A DNA stretch of 64,000 bases from Pomphorhynchus laevis (GCA_012934845.2 WNNJ02002515.1:48859-112858); one strand, 5' to 3'; positions 33,759 to 45,984 are shown, counted from the stretch's first letter. Notes: generated by a model not told the origin, from the sequence alone. Made by a program: numbers and translations.

Positions 33759-34560
33759 TTGGCCAAATCTTATACTAAATTCTTCAACGGCAGATTATCG
33801 GATATAGTCACCATCTTGTCAAAATCAATTATGTCATCAGTTAAAATCAATAACTTCCATGCATACCTCACGGAAGAAGATGTAGCAGCCCTAAAGAAAG
33901 AATATAGCACATCTAACATCCGCTTTATCACAAGCAAGAATGGTCTTCTCATACAAGTAGCATACTGCAGCGCACCGACGGATGTTACTCAGATTTTAAT
34001 GAACACTCTATGTGATCTCTTTATGGGTTACAATTTGAAGTTTACTCTATTGGAGTGAGATACAGTATCTTACCCACACTGTAATAACTGCCACCAGTGG
34101 GGGCACTGGTCATCAAGTTGTTACTCACCCCTAAAATGCGGGGTATGAGGATCAAGCACGATGCATCAAATCAAATGCGAGAGCAAACCGTCTTCTTGAA
34201 CTGCAGGGGTGAGCACTTCGCATGGTCTAAAAAATGTATTCACTTTAAAAACTGCAAAAAGAGGCACAGGTCGGATATACCCAAACACGACAGTTTTTTG
34301 GGAATTCCATCCAGGCTCCCCCAGTTGGGAGAATGATGACCCACAAAAGCAATTCGGCCAAATCAAACAAGAGGAATTGTTCATCACAGTTAATACCACC
34401 AAAGAAGCTGGTTCGCATGAACTCATTAGGGCAGTCCCAACTCAGGGAAGAGAAAATAATGCCCGTGGGCAAATGTCTTATCCTGTTGGAACGAGATGTG
34501 GAAAGGACGACCTTTCCGCCTCTGGTTTCGACTAGACGGAAGGCGTCACACTCTGGTATA
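33759..34560 (+). pseudogene. LINE-C1 ORF1, gag-like with zinc knuckles
   Basis: Frame 33759-34058 encodes an RRM-like stretch (MSSVKINNFHAYLTEEDVAA, FITSKNGLLIQVAY). Next, near 34080-34125, is a CCHC knuckle CNNCHQWGHWSSSC (C-X2-C-X4-H-X4-C). A second knuckle is damaged by a stop. A third, NCRGEHFAWSKKC, is in another frame near 34197. Three knuckles at the ORF1 end are typical of R1, I and Jockey elements. Confidence 0.65.
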
Positions 34561-34859
34561 ATCAACGCAATGGGAAGTAATGAAGGGCCTTTTTTGTTAT
34601 AGTCTTTCAGGAGAAGCGGCGGTCTATCTGTCTCCCCAGGATATTACTCGATTTATCCCTAATCACATCTACACCCACTTGACTCCGTACATAACCCCCT
34701 CACTCCTCTTCACCTCAAAGTCTTTTAACACTAGTGAAGAGCTCCTTAAGATCAACTCTAGTTTTAAGCTACTCTTGTCCAGCCCTATCTGGTTTAGTTA
34801 TATCACTATGTAAGAACGGTAAGCGTATTAGCATAGCCAATGTATATATTCGGCCAGGA

Positions 34860-36335
34860 GAAATTTAAAAGAATCGTGACCTCTTCAGTCGAATATTGGG
34901 TAGCGGTTATGACATGTTACTTGGTGACTTCAACGACAGAACTGGTCGTTTGATTAATGCAGCACTTTGCAGAGCCAGGCTCGACTATCTTATTCATAAA
35001 CCACCTTCCCCCACCATTCATTGCTCTACCACAAATTCTCTCCGCGACATATTACTGCTACATAAGATGTGGTTGTTGAAACCCATTTGCACTGAGCAGT
35101 CGAGCCAACAACAGAACACCTCTCATGACCTAATTCGCTGGGGCTAGAGGAAGATACGTTGTTTAAAAGGAGGTTTCGCTTTGATACCATCAGAGTGGCT
35201 TTCTTTTAGGCAGCTATCCAACTTTTCCTCAGAATTGGAATTGGGAGTTTGACCGAATTTAATTCCGACCTCTCATCGCAAGCTACCGCGATCCTTTCGA
35301 CTATAAATGTCGAATATATAATCACACTCCAACAAAACTCAAGATCCTAGCTAAAATGTTATACCATCCCAATCTCTCTGTTTCCGCCAGACAGGTCCTC
35401 TTAAATGAATATCGGTGCTCTAGATATATATTCCAGCTGAATAGGGATAGGGTGAGCATTGCTCAGCTTAACCATTCTCAGTCTTTCTTTTGGAGGATAT
35501 TCAAGAAGGAGAAGTTTATCTGATGGAAGGATAGAGCCTTAGGTTGGATCGGCAGCATATGCCTTGACAAAGTTTTGGGGGAATCACTATCCCTACATAA
35601 TTACGGAGCTACTCAATCTCCCCAACCAATCCCGCCCTGGGTTGATTTCAAGAGTAGAAATCTATCTGTTCTAGATATGCTAAACTCTTGGGGCACTTTC
35701 AAGCCCAACGCGCCACTATCCACTCGGGTCTGCCAGCTTTTGACAGACAGTCAGAGAAAGGAGGTCGCAATCACAATGTTATTAGCATACCCTTCAGATG
35801 TTGCTGGCATCAACATCAGCCGTCGACTTTTTTTACCTAACATGGGATTTATCATTTGTCCTAACGATCTGCGCTTTATTTCGATCCAAACTCTCTCATC
35901 TACATCTACGAAAAAGCGCTTACGCGTAGAATCCGCGATCATCTAAGTAGGCGTAACTTAATCCCATCAGGTTTCCATGGGTTTGCCAAAGGTAACTCGG
36001 TCCATTTAGCAGTAGGTAAGGTGCACCGGTTCTGTCAGGAAAACAGTCATCAGCCCGTTTTGGTAGTATTCCTTGATTTTTCCACAGCATTTGACCGTAT
36101 TTCCATTCCCTTTGTTATCTCTTCTCTTAGGTCCCTCGAGTTGCCTGGGAGAATTGTTGACAGGGTGGAGATACTGCTGAACACCAAACGTTTCTTTTAT
36201 GAAGACGACCCTGATGCTCGTCAGTTCTATTCTATTACAGGTGTGCCTCAAGGCTCCCCGCTTTTTCCTATCTGCTTCCATTGTAATATTCAAAAGATTT
36301 CAACGCGATCAACATCTAGTGATATATGCTGATGA
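34860..36335 (+). pseudogene. LINE-C1 ORF2 remnants (endonuclease to RT motif B)
   Basis: Frame 34896-35147 has the endonuclease GDFN motif (DMLLGDFNDRTGR). Frame 35575-35946 is the linker and RT start (RKEVAITMLLAYPSDVAGIN, LRFISIQ). Frame 36021-36332 has HRFCQENSHQPV, FLDFSTAFDRI and ITGVPQGSPLF. Frame changes separate them. The RT active site YADD region is in C2. Confidence 0.75.
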
Positions 36336-36397
36336 ATAGAATAGAATTTATTTAGAGTGGCCTTTGTGGTGAATATAACCACTAATAGTGGTTGTAT
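36336..36397 (-). mobile_element. LINE-A relative A10, 3' end
   Basis: The 3' tail of A10, minus strand, with the hairpin ACCACT/AGTGGT (36379-36392) in place of the GCG-type hairpin of other LINE-A copies, followed by a diverged GCCAC and AATAAA signal. It was separated from the rest of A10 by insertion of A5. Its outer end borders an 8-bp target duplication GCTGATGA (36328-36335, repeated at 39932-39939). Confidence 0.7.
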
Positions 36398-37505
36398 TTT
36401 CTTCCTCCTCCGTAGCATGGTTCGCCTCATATCTATCCGACCGTTCCTTTCGCGTCTGTTCTAATTCATCATCCTCCCCTCCATCCCTATTTTTTGCGGG
36501 GTCCCACAAGGTTCAGTCCTAGGTCCCCTGCTTTTCTCTCTTCTGCTTGGCGATCTCTCTCCGTTTATCAAACCTTACTCCTTTAACGTCATGCAATACG
36601 CCGATGACATTCTAATCTATGATCATGCACCCGCACATCGCATACACGATATCGGCATTTCTGCCTCCAACTGTCTTTCTTCTATCCACAAACGTCTCTC
36701 CAATTTCCATCTCGTTCTAAACCCCGAAAAGTCCAAAATAATGTGGATCCTCCCCCGTAAACCAAACATATCTCCTCCCACTGTATATTTTGCCTCATCG
36801 ATCATCCCTATAGTCCACAATCTTACTTTCTTAGGCTTTCATTTCGATGATCACCTTTCCCTTAAACCCTTCGTCCGTGACAAGGTCCGCTCATCTAACT
36901 TAATTCTCCGTGACATCCGCCGTATCCGCCCCCTTATCGACTTCCGTTCTTGTATGTATCTTCTTTCATCGCTTCTTTTCCCTAAAATCGATTACTGTCT
37001 TAGCCTTTTCGCCAATTCTCCAAAATCCATCATCCTACCCCTACAACGAATAATCAACACAGCCGTTCGAGTGCTCTTTCGTCTCCGTCGCTTCGACCAC
37101 ACATCCACATATTTTGCCCAACTCTCCTGGCCCACCATCTACATTCGCATCAAACTCCGCCTTCTTCTCGTTCCTTTTCGTCTCATCGCTGTCGGCTCTC
37201 CATCGTTCATCAACCTTCCTTTCTTAGACGATACTCGCCCCACCTCGCTATCGCTTCGTTCCTGTCGTACCCTCTTAGTCCACGTTCCTAATTACTCTAA
37301 CAACTACGGTCTCCGATCCTTCCTCGTCGCCGCCTCACTCGCCTGGAATAAACTCCCTCTCGACGCGCGCCGCGCCCCCTCCTTTATCACATTAAAACAC
37401 CTCCTCCGTTCGCACCTCGACACATGATTCACAGTCTTGTTTTGTTGTAGTCATGTAAGCGTGCGCTGGCACGCATTTGTCACGTTAAAATAAATCCTTT
37501 TTTAA
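36398..37505 (+). mobile_element. LINE-A copy A5, 5'-truncated, inside A10
   Basis: It starts before RT motif B (SSSVAWFASYLSDRSF) and includes GVPQGS, YADDILIYDHAP and the ORF2 end (frame 36591-37427), with the 3' hairpin at 37459-37474. The frame changes before motif B at the same codon as in A2-A4. It is close to A1. It lies inside A10, which itself lies inside LINE-C. Confidence 0.85.
36591..37427 (+). pseudogene. LINE-A5 ORF2 fragment (RT motif C to end)
   Basis: A 278-codon open frame, MQYADDILIYDHAPAHR to the end. It is the same region as the A1 frame with few differences. Motifs A and the endonuclease are absent, so it cannot be active. Confidence 0.85.
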
Positions 37506-39931
37506 CAGGCCCACTATAAAAATTAAAAGACAAGTTTACGTCCGATGAATGTTTGAACTTGTATGTAGAGTTATTGAATTGATTGCGGCTGAAAGTGTTA
37601 TTATAGTTCGTTTACAAGAAGTATGGCGATCAAGGAAGTTTTGAAGTGTTTAAGCGACGTCAATGATTTTGTGTCACGAGGAAGTTTGTTCCAAAGGCGT
37701 AATGCAGCGATGGTGAACGTACGATATCCGTGATTACCGTTGTGACGGGGGACGAAAAGCGAGTAGGAGCGATGACTTCTTAGGGTGAGACCAGTCGTCA
37801 TGTTGGATGCGCTATCAGGAAGATATAGATAAGGAGGGTTGTGCCGAAATTTGATTTGCCATGTAAGTGTGAGAATTTGACAGGTTATGCGGCTCGGAAT
37901 GTCGAGCCATTTAAGGATGCAGTGGGTGTTGGAGATGTGGTCGTACTTGCGAAGGCGGAAGATGACTCTAGCAGCCGTGTGCAAAATCCTTTGTAAATAG
38001 TGAAATTGATATGCTGGACAGTTTACGAGAAGACCTAAACAATATTCTAGACAAGGCATGAAAAGGCTGGAGATTAAAATAGCTGTCGATTTGACGTCGA
38101 GGTTTCTACGGACACTTCGGATGTCACGGAGGATGAGGGAGCATGAACTGATCTTGCTACGATTGTGAACGCATACTGTAAAATTGGGTGTAAGAGTGGC
38201 GAGATGTTATCCACATCATGTTAGATTTCTCGTTATTTAAAAACATACGGATTGAACAAAGATATGCGCGAATAGCAGATAGGCAAGACGATGCATCGGA
38301 AGCGAGGTTGGATGCAGATGTGAGTGTGCATGATGCATAGATTACTACATCATTAGCGTACTGAATAACTTCAAAGCCGAAAGGGATCACGATGGAAGAT
38401 AAATCACCAAGAAGAAGGGTGAAAAGAAGCGGCCCTAGAACGGATCCTTGTGGTACACTTCAGCTGAGAGGAACCGGCGCAGAAGAGTTGGAGTTGGATA
38501 CTACGTGATAAGGGCGATTTAAGAGGTAGGATTTGTACTAAGAAATGACATTAGACGAGAAGCAGTAACGTTGTCTGAGACATGAGAGAAGTATAGTGTG
38601 ATCAACTACATCGAAGGCGGAGGATAAATCAAGTGAAAAATTGCAAGGCTTACTAGATGTTTGTCAAAAGCAAGAAGTAGATCATTGGAGAGTTTTGTGC
38701 ATGCGGTCATAGTAAAATGTTGTGGTCGATATGCAGATTGAAAAGATGGAAACAGAATTTGATGATATGTAGTTGCTTACCTGTCTGAAGATGAGACACT
38801 CGAAAAGTTTTGAGATGGTCGGAAGTTTTGATATTGGTCTATAGGAGGAGGCGGAACTGGGATCAAGATGATGCTTCTTTAATAATGGGCAAACTATGAC
38901 ATGTTTGAACGACGAATGGTAGTGTGATAAATGGATAGACATGTGAAGACACTTGTGAGATAAGGGCTGATGGTGTCACTCAGTAACTTTATAATTTATG
39001 TTGGAATAGGATCGAGAGGAAGGTTGAATTGGGTAATCGTGTTAGGGCATCAGATACGCTTTCGATAGATAAAAGTGAAAAGTAAAACAGTTCAGTATGA
39101 TATGGGGCTAGGTGGGAGAAACTAGAAAATAATGGTACGTGGATTGAGGTCAAAGTTCGAGCTATTTTGCGTTGCAAATGAGATGCGAATTCGTTGGAAG
39201 AGATATAGATAGACGTGACGGATTTGTTTTTCCAAAAAGGTTATTAAAGAATTTCCACGCGTGTTGATGATTGTCACGCAAAAATGTTTTGCTTTGCCAA
39301 TATGATGAGCATTTTGAGTTTAGAAGATGTCGGTATTTGCGCCGAAATTCGAGTTATTTTGAGTAAGATGAGTTTAATAGCTCGGTGATATTACGACGAC
39401 GGTATCTTGAGTGCATCCGGTGGTGTCGTAAGGAGCGCTTTGCTCTTCGGCAATCGCTATAGAACCAGGGCACTCCTGACTGGCGGCGAAGCGTGCATTG
39501 TTTGAATATCAAAATCATATCGAGTATGCCAATAAGTTCAGTGCTGTACATGTTGGTTAAGTCGTCAAGTGAAGTGTTAGTAAAGGCGGCAAAAATTAGG
39601 AGTGGGGACGAGAGAAGGTTTATACGCAAGTTATTTAGATCAAGTTGTTTCCATGGACGATATATATGGGGATGAGTAGAGTGTGGAGGATCATTGGTTT
39701 CAATGTTAATGGTGAGAAGGTAATGGTCGGATAGGCCCACATCTTTCACAGAAACGGTGCTGCAAGTAGACGATGATCGAACAAAGATGCAATCAATGGT
39801 GCCACCTTGGATATGAGTGGATTCGGTTGGGATATATCTAAAGCCAAAGTCTGATAAAATCTTGAGGAGGTGTAACGAGTGAGCGCTTGATGGTCTGTCA
39901 AGTCCATCATGTCAAACATCATGTCAAACAG
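37506..39931 (-). mobile_element. LINE-A relative A10, main body, 5'-truncated
   Basis: Minus-strand order: end of endonuclease (39354-39749; VGLSDHYLLTINIE), linker (RRQSGVPWFYSDCRRAKRSL), RT start (38682-38942; SSASSYRPISKLPTISKLFE), VPQGSVLGPLLF near 38440, YANDVVIY (38157-38390) and C-terminal domain (37601-38059; LRLWNKLPRDTKSLTS). It is more diverged from A1-A5 than they are from each other. The stretch before GVPQGS is in frame here, unlike A2-A5. It is broken in several places. Confidence 0.8.
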
Positions 39932-40680
39932 GCTGATGATACCACAACCTGTTTTCTGGACACAGATGTAAAGATGTAGTCTCGGACATCAGCCGTTTCT
40001 TTTTAAGATTAAAAGATCAGTTACCCCATCCAATCTTATCCTTAAGTCCGTCAAATCGCAGGTGGTATTATTTAATGGTACCCCTGCGACATAGAAAAAA
40101 CTAAAGAGACTAGCAATCTCAGCTCTCTCGTCCATATTGGACAATAACCTTTCCCCTTCTTTTCACATCGAGTAAAATATCTGGAGTGTACCATTACGTT
40201 TAAATATTAGGCCGTTCCAGACCTGATTAAATTCAAATGTGTACTGAAGAGAGCTAGGTGGGCGATTAAACGGGCCCAGCATCTATCATTAAGTGGGAAA
40301 GCTCAAGTATGCCTCTGGAGTACCTGGGCAATCTCGGGATTAGTCTTATTTTCTAGAGGACGTTCCCTAGAGCAAATACCAAGGTTTCTTAAGCTCTTCA
40401 TCTCAAAATTACCTATCATAGTACGTCTCGACTGGACTCTCAAGTGTTTAATAACCCTTGTGTGATTCAGTCCAATGACGAATCATTGGTGTAAGCTGGA
40501 GGCTCTGATCGCCCTGGCTCGTTACTATGAGACGACGTCATGTACCTAGTGTAGATAATTCTTCAGTCTTTGAATTGTTGGTTATTATTTTGATCCTTTG
40601 TTAACACTATAACTTCGTGAGGTTTTTTGTTTAAGAAAATCGTTGTTGTTATAACGTTTTGTGCATAATGTTTTGAATAA
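39932..40680 (+). mobile_element. LINE-C copy C2: continuation of C1, 3' part
   Basis: It starts at GCTGATGATACCAC, the RT motif C region, and continues colinearly with C3 at 42425-42850 through the post-RT domain and 3' UTR. With C1 it makes one element split by the A10/A5 nest. The 8-bp GCTGATGA at both borders is the target duplication of A10. Confidence 0.75.
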
Positions 40681-40684
40681 CGTT

Positions 40685-41665
40685 ATTAATATTAAAAATA
40701 ATAATAATTATTATTAATGTTTCAACAGCACATAAAAGCATGGCTTAATTGGCTGGTTCACTGCAGAAAAAAAAGAAAATATAATAAAAGTATCACAAAT
40801 ACGGAAAAGCAGCTTTCCCCATGGCATCCTCCATCCGTAATTTCTTTTTGAATTCGTTGATATTGCTACTGCACACTGTTGACTCTCCAAGCCTATTCCA
40901 CAAAGATACAACTCGCCGATCAAATTGGACAGCTCGTGATTTTCTTATCCTTTCACGTCGCAGGGTTAAACCATGGCCTCGGAGGATATTGGATGAGCGC
41001 AAATGAAGACAATCTCGAAGTGGATGATCCAAATCATTAAGAATTTGCCAGACCATACTCATATCGATGTACCGGCGGGTCCACGTGACAGTCTCAAGTC
41101 TAAGTGCTTTTAATCGATCAGGGTACGACAAAAATTTCAGTTGCGGTGCTAGCTTGGTAGCTCTATGAAGTACCCTCTCTGAACTAATATGTTCTTTTGA
41201 ATTTTGGGGATACACACACGGCGCAGCATATAGAAGACGGCTCAACACATGAGCAAAGATTAGCGGACGTAGGGCAAATTGATTGAGTGCAATGAAAGTG
41301 CGTCGAAGTTGACCGATTATCCCCAACGCATTTGAACAAGCATGTTCAGTATGTGTGACGGTACTCAAATCACTGTTTATCCACACTCCCAAGTCCTTAT
41401 ATTTGCTCACTCGTTCTATATCACTGCTTTGAAAGCTATAATTAACTAAAGATTGAGCATTTCCGCCACGAACACGTAAATGTTTGCATTTTGATATATT
41501 TACAATCAACCTATTGAGCAGAGCCCAATTTTCGACTTCATCGATATCCCGTTGCAGTTTAACTATATCATTGGGTGAACGAATTGCCCGCCAGATTTTC
41601 AAATCGTCTGCATATAAAAGCATCCGAGAATCAATAAATTCCGTGATATTGTTGATGTAGACACT
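40685..41665 (-). mobile_element. LINE-B copy B2, 5'-truncated
   Basis: Minus-strand 307-codon frame (40793-41716) whose LINE part begins near RT motif C: NITEFIDSRMLLYADDLKIW, then NRLIVNISKCKHLRV, YKDLGVWINSDLS and the full C-terminal domain. The first residues of the frame come from adjacent LINE-C sequence. The 3' end at the left finishes in a TAA-type run. It is nearly identical to B1, so both are recent. Confidence 0.88.
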
Positions 41666-42870
41666 AGGAGGCACTAGCCCTACACAACTATGGAGCCACT
41701 CAATCACCTCAACCAATCCCGCCTTGGTGTAACTTCAGGAGTAGGGATCTATCTGTTACGGATATCTTTAACTCCTGGGTTCCACTCCCGGGCACCTCGA
41801 AATATGTCGCTCCACTTTCTTCTCGGGTCTGTCAGCTTTTGACAGCTGATCAGAGAAGAGAGGTGGCCGTCACAATGCTTTTAGCCTCCCCATCCGATGT
41901 AGCAGGCATCAATATTAGTAAGCGTGTTTTTATTCCTAAGAAAAAATCCTGCTCATGCCCTAAAGATCTGCGACCCATTTCGATTCAAAATGCCCTCGTG
42001 TCGATTTACGAAAAAGCGCTTGCGCGTAAAATCCGCGACTATCTGAGTAGGCGTAATTTGATCCCTCCAGATTTTCATGGGTTTGTCAAAGGTCACTCGG
42101 TCCATTCAGCAGTTGGTGAAGTACATCGGTTCTGTCAGGAGAACAGTCAACTCGCTGTGGCTGTTTTCCTCGACTTTTCTTCTGCATTTGACCGCATCTC
42201 AATTCTTTTTGTGATCTCTTCTCTCAGGTCCCTCGGGTTGCCCGCGAGAATAGTGAACAGGGTGGAGATACTGCTGTACACCAAGCGATTTTATTATGAA
42301 GACGACCCTGATGCGCGTCAGTTCTACCCTATTACGGGTGTGCCTCAAGGCTCCCCTCTCTCCTATCTTATATCTTGCTGCCTCCATCAATCTATTCAAT
42401 ATATTTAAACGTGATCAACGTCTAGTGGTGTACGCTGATGACACCACATCACTGTTCATTGGACGCGGGTGTAAATACGTAGTCTCTGACATCAGCCGCT
42501 TCTTTTTAAGATTTAAAGACCAATTACCCAAATCCAATCTTGTTTTAAACTCCTCAAAGTCGCAGGTGGTCGTCTTTAATGGCACCCCTGTAACAAAGCA
42601 AAAACTTAAGAGATTAGCACTCTCTGCGCTCTCCTCCATATTTGCCTCTGAATCACTTCCCCACCTTCACAAGTCGAGTAAAATACCTGGGGTTCACCGT
42701 TACGGTAAACTGGTCGGCGAAAACTGACCTGGATAGACTTAAACGTATCCTGAAGAAAGCTAGGTGGGCCCTGAAACGGGCCCAGCATCTGTCATTGAAA
42801 GGGAAAACCCAGGTGCACCTTTGGGGCACTTAAGCTATCTCGGGATTAGTCTTTTTTTCGAGAGGACGTC
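41666..42870 (+). mobile_element. LINE-C copy C3, 5'-truncated
   Basis: Plus-strand RT: frame 41839-42408 has REVAVTMLLASPSDVAGIN, LRPISIQNALVSIYEKALAR, GFVKGHSVHSAVGEVHRF, VFLDFSSAFDRI (motif A) and ITGVPQGSPLS (B). Frame 42296-42727 has VVYADDTTSLFI (C) and the post-RT part. A frame change lies between motifs B and C. It ends with two strong inverted repeats. Confidence 0.8.
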
Positions 42871-42925
42871 CCACAGACGTCCTCTCGAAATAAATCATCC
42901 GTAATTCATTACGGATGAATACGGA
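42856..42925. repeat. Two adjacent inverted repeats at the LINE-C3 end
   Basis: CGAGAGGACGTC pairs with GACGTCCTCTCG about 5 bases later. Then TCATCCGTAAT pairs with ATTACGGATGA across a two-base loop. C2 lacks the first at the equivalent place. They may be element 3' structure, target sequence, or a scar of insertion. Confidence 0.7.
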
Positions 42926-42959
42926 ATGAAACTAAATAACTTAAAATGTTCATATAGGT

Positions 42960-44640
42960 AGAACATTATCAAACTTTTTGATCATTGCAGATGGGAAGAC
43001 TCGTCCCGATCCTGAACGATTATCGCCATTACATAATATGCCGAAATCCTAAGATTCAGCTGCTTTAAAAAAGTTCTGGGTTTGTTCAGTTACTTTAGTC
43101 AATGGATTCAAAACTATTCGATCAAAATAAGGCCACTAATAAACTGAAAAATTTCCGTTGAATGAAGAGCAAATGCAATGCTTCGAAAATCTTAAGAACG
43201 AAATTAAGGACACTTCTCTAGTCACTATCAATGAAAATATACCATACTGTGTGGAGACGGATGCTTCTTGAGACACTAACGCGGCCGTATTATCACAAGA
43301 AAGCAGAAAGTGGCATTATTCTCAAGAAATCTAACTAAATCTGATAAAAACCAATCAAAAGACTGTCGAAAGAGAAGTTGCTGCGATAGTTAAAACCATT
43401 AGAAAACGCGTGAATTTTTGATATTTAAACCCTTCGCAATTTTGACCGATCAACGGGCTGTATCGTTCATATTTAGCCAGCATTCCAAAAATTAGATCAA
43501 GAAACTCGCGTTACTAACTCGAGTTTGCTAACTCGAGTTAGCAAACTTTTCATACATGATAAAGTATCAACCTGGACACATGAATTCTGTTACCGATACT
43601 CTCTAGAGTTTGTTTTGTTACTACCGACGGAACTTTAAACATAATTCATTTTGTCATCCTGGTGTCACACGACTATTACACTAGAATTAATAAAAGAATC
43701 CACATTTTTCAATTGAAGAGGCTCGTCGTGCTTGCTCCAGTTATACAGTGTGATAAATTAAAACCTGTATTCCATAGTCCCTCGCAAGTAAATATAGTTT
43801 TCGCCAGAGATCAATTCGAAAACAAAATACTGGATTTTCTTAGCCCAAAACCTTCTATGGACGGTTATAAATATTTTCTCGTATTAGTGGATGAGTATTT
43901 CTTTTCCCCTTCGTATTCCTGTGCCGAGAAATGTCTTCCACAACAGTAATGTAATGCCTTCAATGCCTATTTGCAATATCCGGTGCACCGGAAATTATAT
44001 ATAGCGATCGAGGAAATCAGTATTTGTCTAATGAGGTACAAGCCTTCGTCTAGAAAAATGGAACGATTATTTCTCACATTACTTCATACCACTCTATAGG
44101 AAATGGGCAATGCGAGAGAATCAATGGAGTAATTTGAAAAACAATAAAGTTAGCGTTGACAACTCGCAATCTATAGGAAAATCATTGGAAAACATGATCT
44201 CGATATAGCTATGATATCGACACGATCCCAATTATGCACTGTCACCAATTACACATTACATGAATGCCTGTTTAATTATAAAGTCAAATTAGGAATCGGT
44301 TACTCTATGCCCACTTGGCTACTCGAATGACCGGCACTTATGTGTAATTTTACAAAACAAACAAAGCCAGATCCTCAAGTGCACTCAGTCGAAATAATTT
44401 CATCAACACCAATGAATGCTCGGATCTGACATAGATCGATGACATAGACCGTAAGAATATACACGCTCAATCGTCATCAAAGCTTCCTCAAAATCAAAAT
44501 GAAACATGTCTGTGATCAATCGGACGCAACAGATACGACAACAATTACAATGAACATGAGGATTTCAATGCATCTAACAAATCGTCTGTTTTCGATTTCG
44601 CAACACATCGATCATGGCACGGATGAATAATAACACGAAG
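42960..44640 (+). mobile_element. Ty3/Gypsy-type LTR retrotransposon fossil 1
   Basis: Plus-strand remnants, in order, of the region around the RT end, the RNase H (VETDAS block near 43250) and the integrase (frame 43662-43949 and beyond), as in Ty3/Gypsy pol. It is old and broken many times. No clear LTR pair is visible, so only an internal part survives. It differs in sequence from fossil 2 at 57038-59174. Confidence 0.65.
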
Positions 44641-44880
44641 TGAACGCTTCAATTATTAAGAAAGGGTAATCAAGTTTAAGATATCAGGCAATGGCCAATA
44701 GCCAGGTCGCGTACAGCGAGGAGTGAAGGTAGTAGATCTTTATATATCTTGTTTCAGTTTGCAACCGCCTTAAGCAGGGCAGCCTTTGTAAGATGCTGCT
44801 GGATGGCCCGTTGTAAGTTTAGTCGGAGTCAGCTAAACTAGGTGGCGACACCGAAAAAGCAACGTAAAAATTATGACTTA
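44640..44880. other. Unassigned sequence before the Naiad N6 start
   Basis: Short stretch between Gypsy fossil 1 and N6. It could be an element end of either. I see no gene. Confidence 0.3.
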
Positions 44881-45023
44881 ACAGAAGTTACATGTACTCA
44901 ACCAGATTGGAAAAATATGTAAGTACTAATGATTTTAATTTTAGGTCATTTAAATGCAGCAGAAAAAGTTGTAAAGTTTGTGATGTTATAAATAATAAGT
45001 GTATTGTAAGTAATACGACAAAC

Positions 45024-45038
45024 AAATGTTTTTCATTA
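45024..45038. repeat. 15-bp target-site duplication of LINE-F5, left
   Basis: AAATGTTTTTCATTA at 45024-45038 recurs at 45970-45984. The pair brackets LINE-F5 exactly. Confidence 0.92.
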
Positions 45039-45969
45039 TTTTTTTTGTTTTTTTTAAAGAAGAAAAGCTTTATTCACAAAGTTTACAAAGGGAATTTAAC
45101 CCAAATATCATTGTTTGAATTACATGTTACGGGGCGTGTGCTTTAGCTAAGGCTCCTGTTGCTCGAGGCGGACGGCCTTTCCACTTGAAGAACGGTAACC
45201 CCGGATGCATATCGACGCCGCGCGGCATAGGGCAACACCGATTTCACGTGTAATGCGAGTCAAGCACTGTGCGTATGTCGTTTGGTCAGACCTCTGCGCC
45301 TGCAGAATGGCGATTCGGCGCAACACAGCACGAGAGCTTTCACTCAATCCGCCGTTTGTCGAAGCGATGAAGGGTACAAATGTGCCTCTTGCAATCTGTT
45401 GAACCCGTTCCTCATATTTAGACTTCTTTCTTGCTTCGTGGAAGTTGAACGCACTGGACGTGCTTGTACGGTAAGATTCGGCAAGGTTGTTGAAAATGCT
45501 GACGTCTATATACGTCCGCTCGAATCTACCGGGAAACAGTCCAGTACAGACGATATCCACTCGTGCGTCAAGATCTCTTGTCGTTGCACTATTGGTGAAG
45601 ATGTGATCCACGCTGGGACTATCGAGTACAGGTTCGATCCCTACACCATGACAAACAGTCGTTAGATTTCGGGCAAGGATATCACGAACGATATTGTGAC
45701 GAAAAATCTGCAACCCTCCACGCCGACATGAAAGGAGATGCTTCAAGCATGCAGGAGTATTGCATATGCATCTCGTGGGCATGTCAGTCGGTTCCCAAGC
45801 ATACCGCATAGCCATACTATCTCTGAATTCACGTGGAAGAATATGGAAGTTTTCACGAACCGGGGGCACTATGGAAAGCCATGACGATGCACCATAAACG
45901 GTGCATCGTAAACGGTGCACCATAGTTAACATAGTGCATCGTAAACGGTGCACCATAAACGGTGCAATA
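45039..45969 (-). mobile_element. LINE-F copy F5, 5'-truncated, inside Naiad N6
   Basis: Minus-strand frame 45147-46061 encodes the C-terminal RLE region: YGASSWLSIVPP, EFRDSMAMRYAW, CICNTPACLKHLLSC, FRHNIVRDILARN, DARVDIVCTG, RTYIDVSIFN, HEARKKSKYEERV and CIRGYRSS. The 3' end has AATAAA and an A-rich tail and is flanked by the 15-bp duplication. The 5' junction (45885-45966) is made of repeated short segments. The insertion cuts the GIY-YIG half of N6. Confidence 0.9.
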
Positions 45970-45984
45970 AAATGTTTTTCATTA
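45970..45984. repeat. 15-bp target-site duplication of LINE-F5, right
   Basis: Partner of 45024-45038. Confidence 0.92.

Larger units (their letters stand above)
33585..36335 (+). mobile_element. LINE-C copy C1 (R1/I-like), 5' two thirds
   Basis: Plus-strand order: a gag-like ORF1 (about 33600-34560) with CCHC knuckles, an AP endonuclease (about 34640-35150; MLLGDFNDRTGR), a linker, and the first half of the RT (35575-36335; VFLDFSTAFDRI, GVPQGSPLF). It is interrupted at 36335 by a nested insertion and resumes at 39932 as C2. Breaks are frequent. Zinc knuckles in ORF1 and the GVPQGSPL form of motif B point to the R1/I/LOA side of the LINE tree. Confidence 0.75.

Noticed and set aside
44700-44860. 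A primer-binding site and LTR end around GGTGGCGACACCGAAAAAGC
   Set aside because: A TGGCGACACC-like string near an LTR fossil is suggestive, but no matching second LTR or tRNA gene is present in the window to support it.
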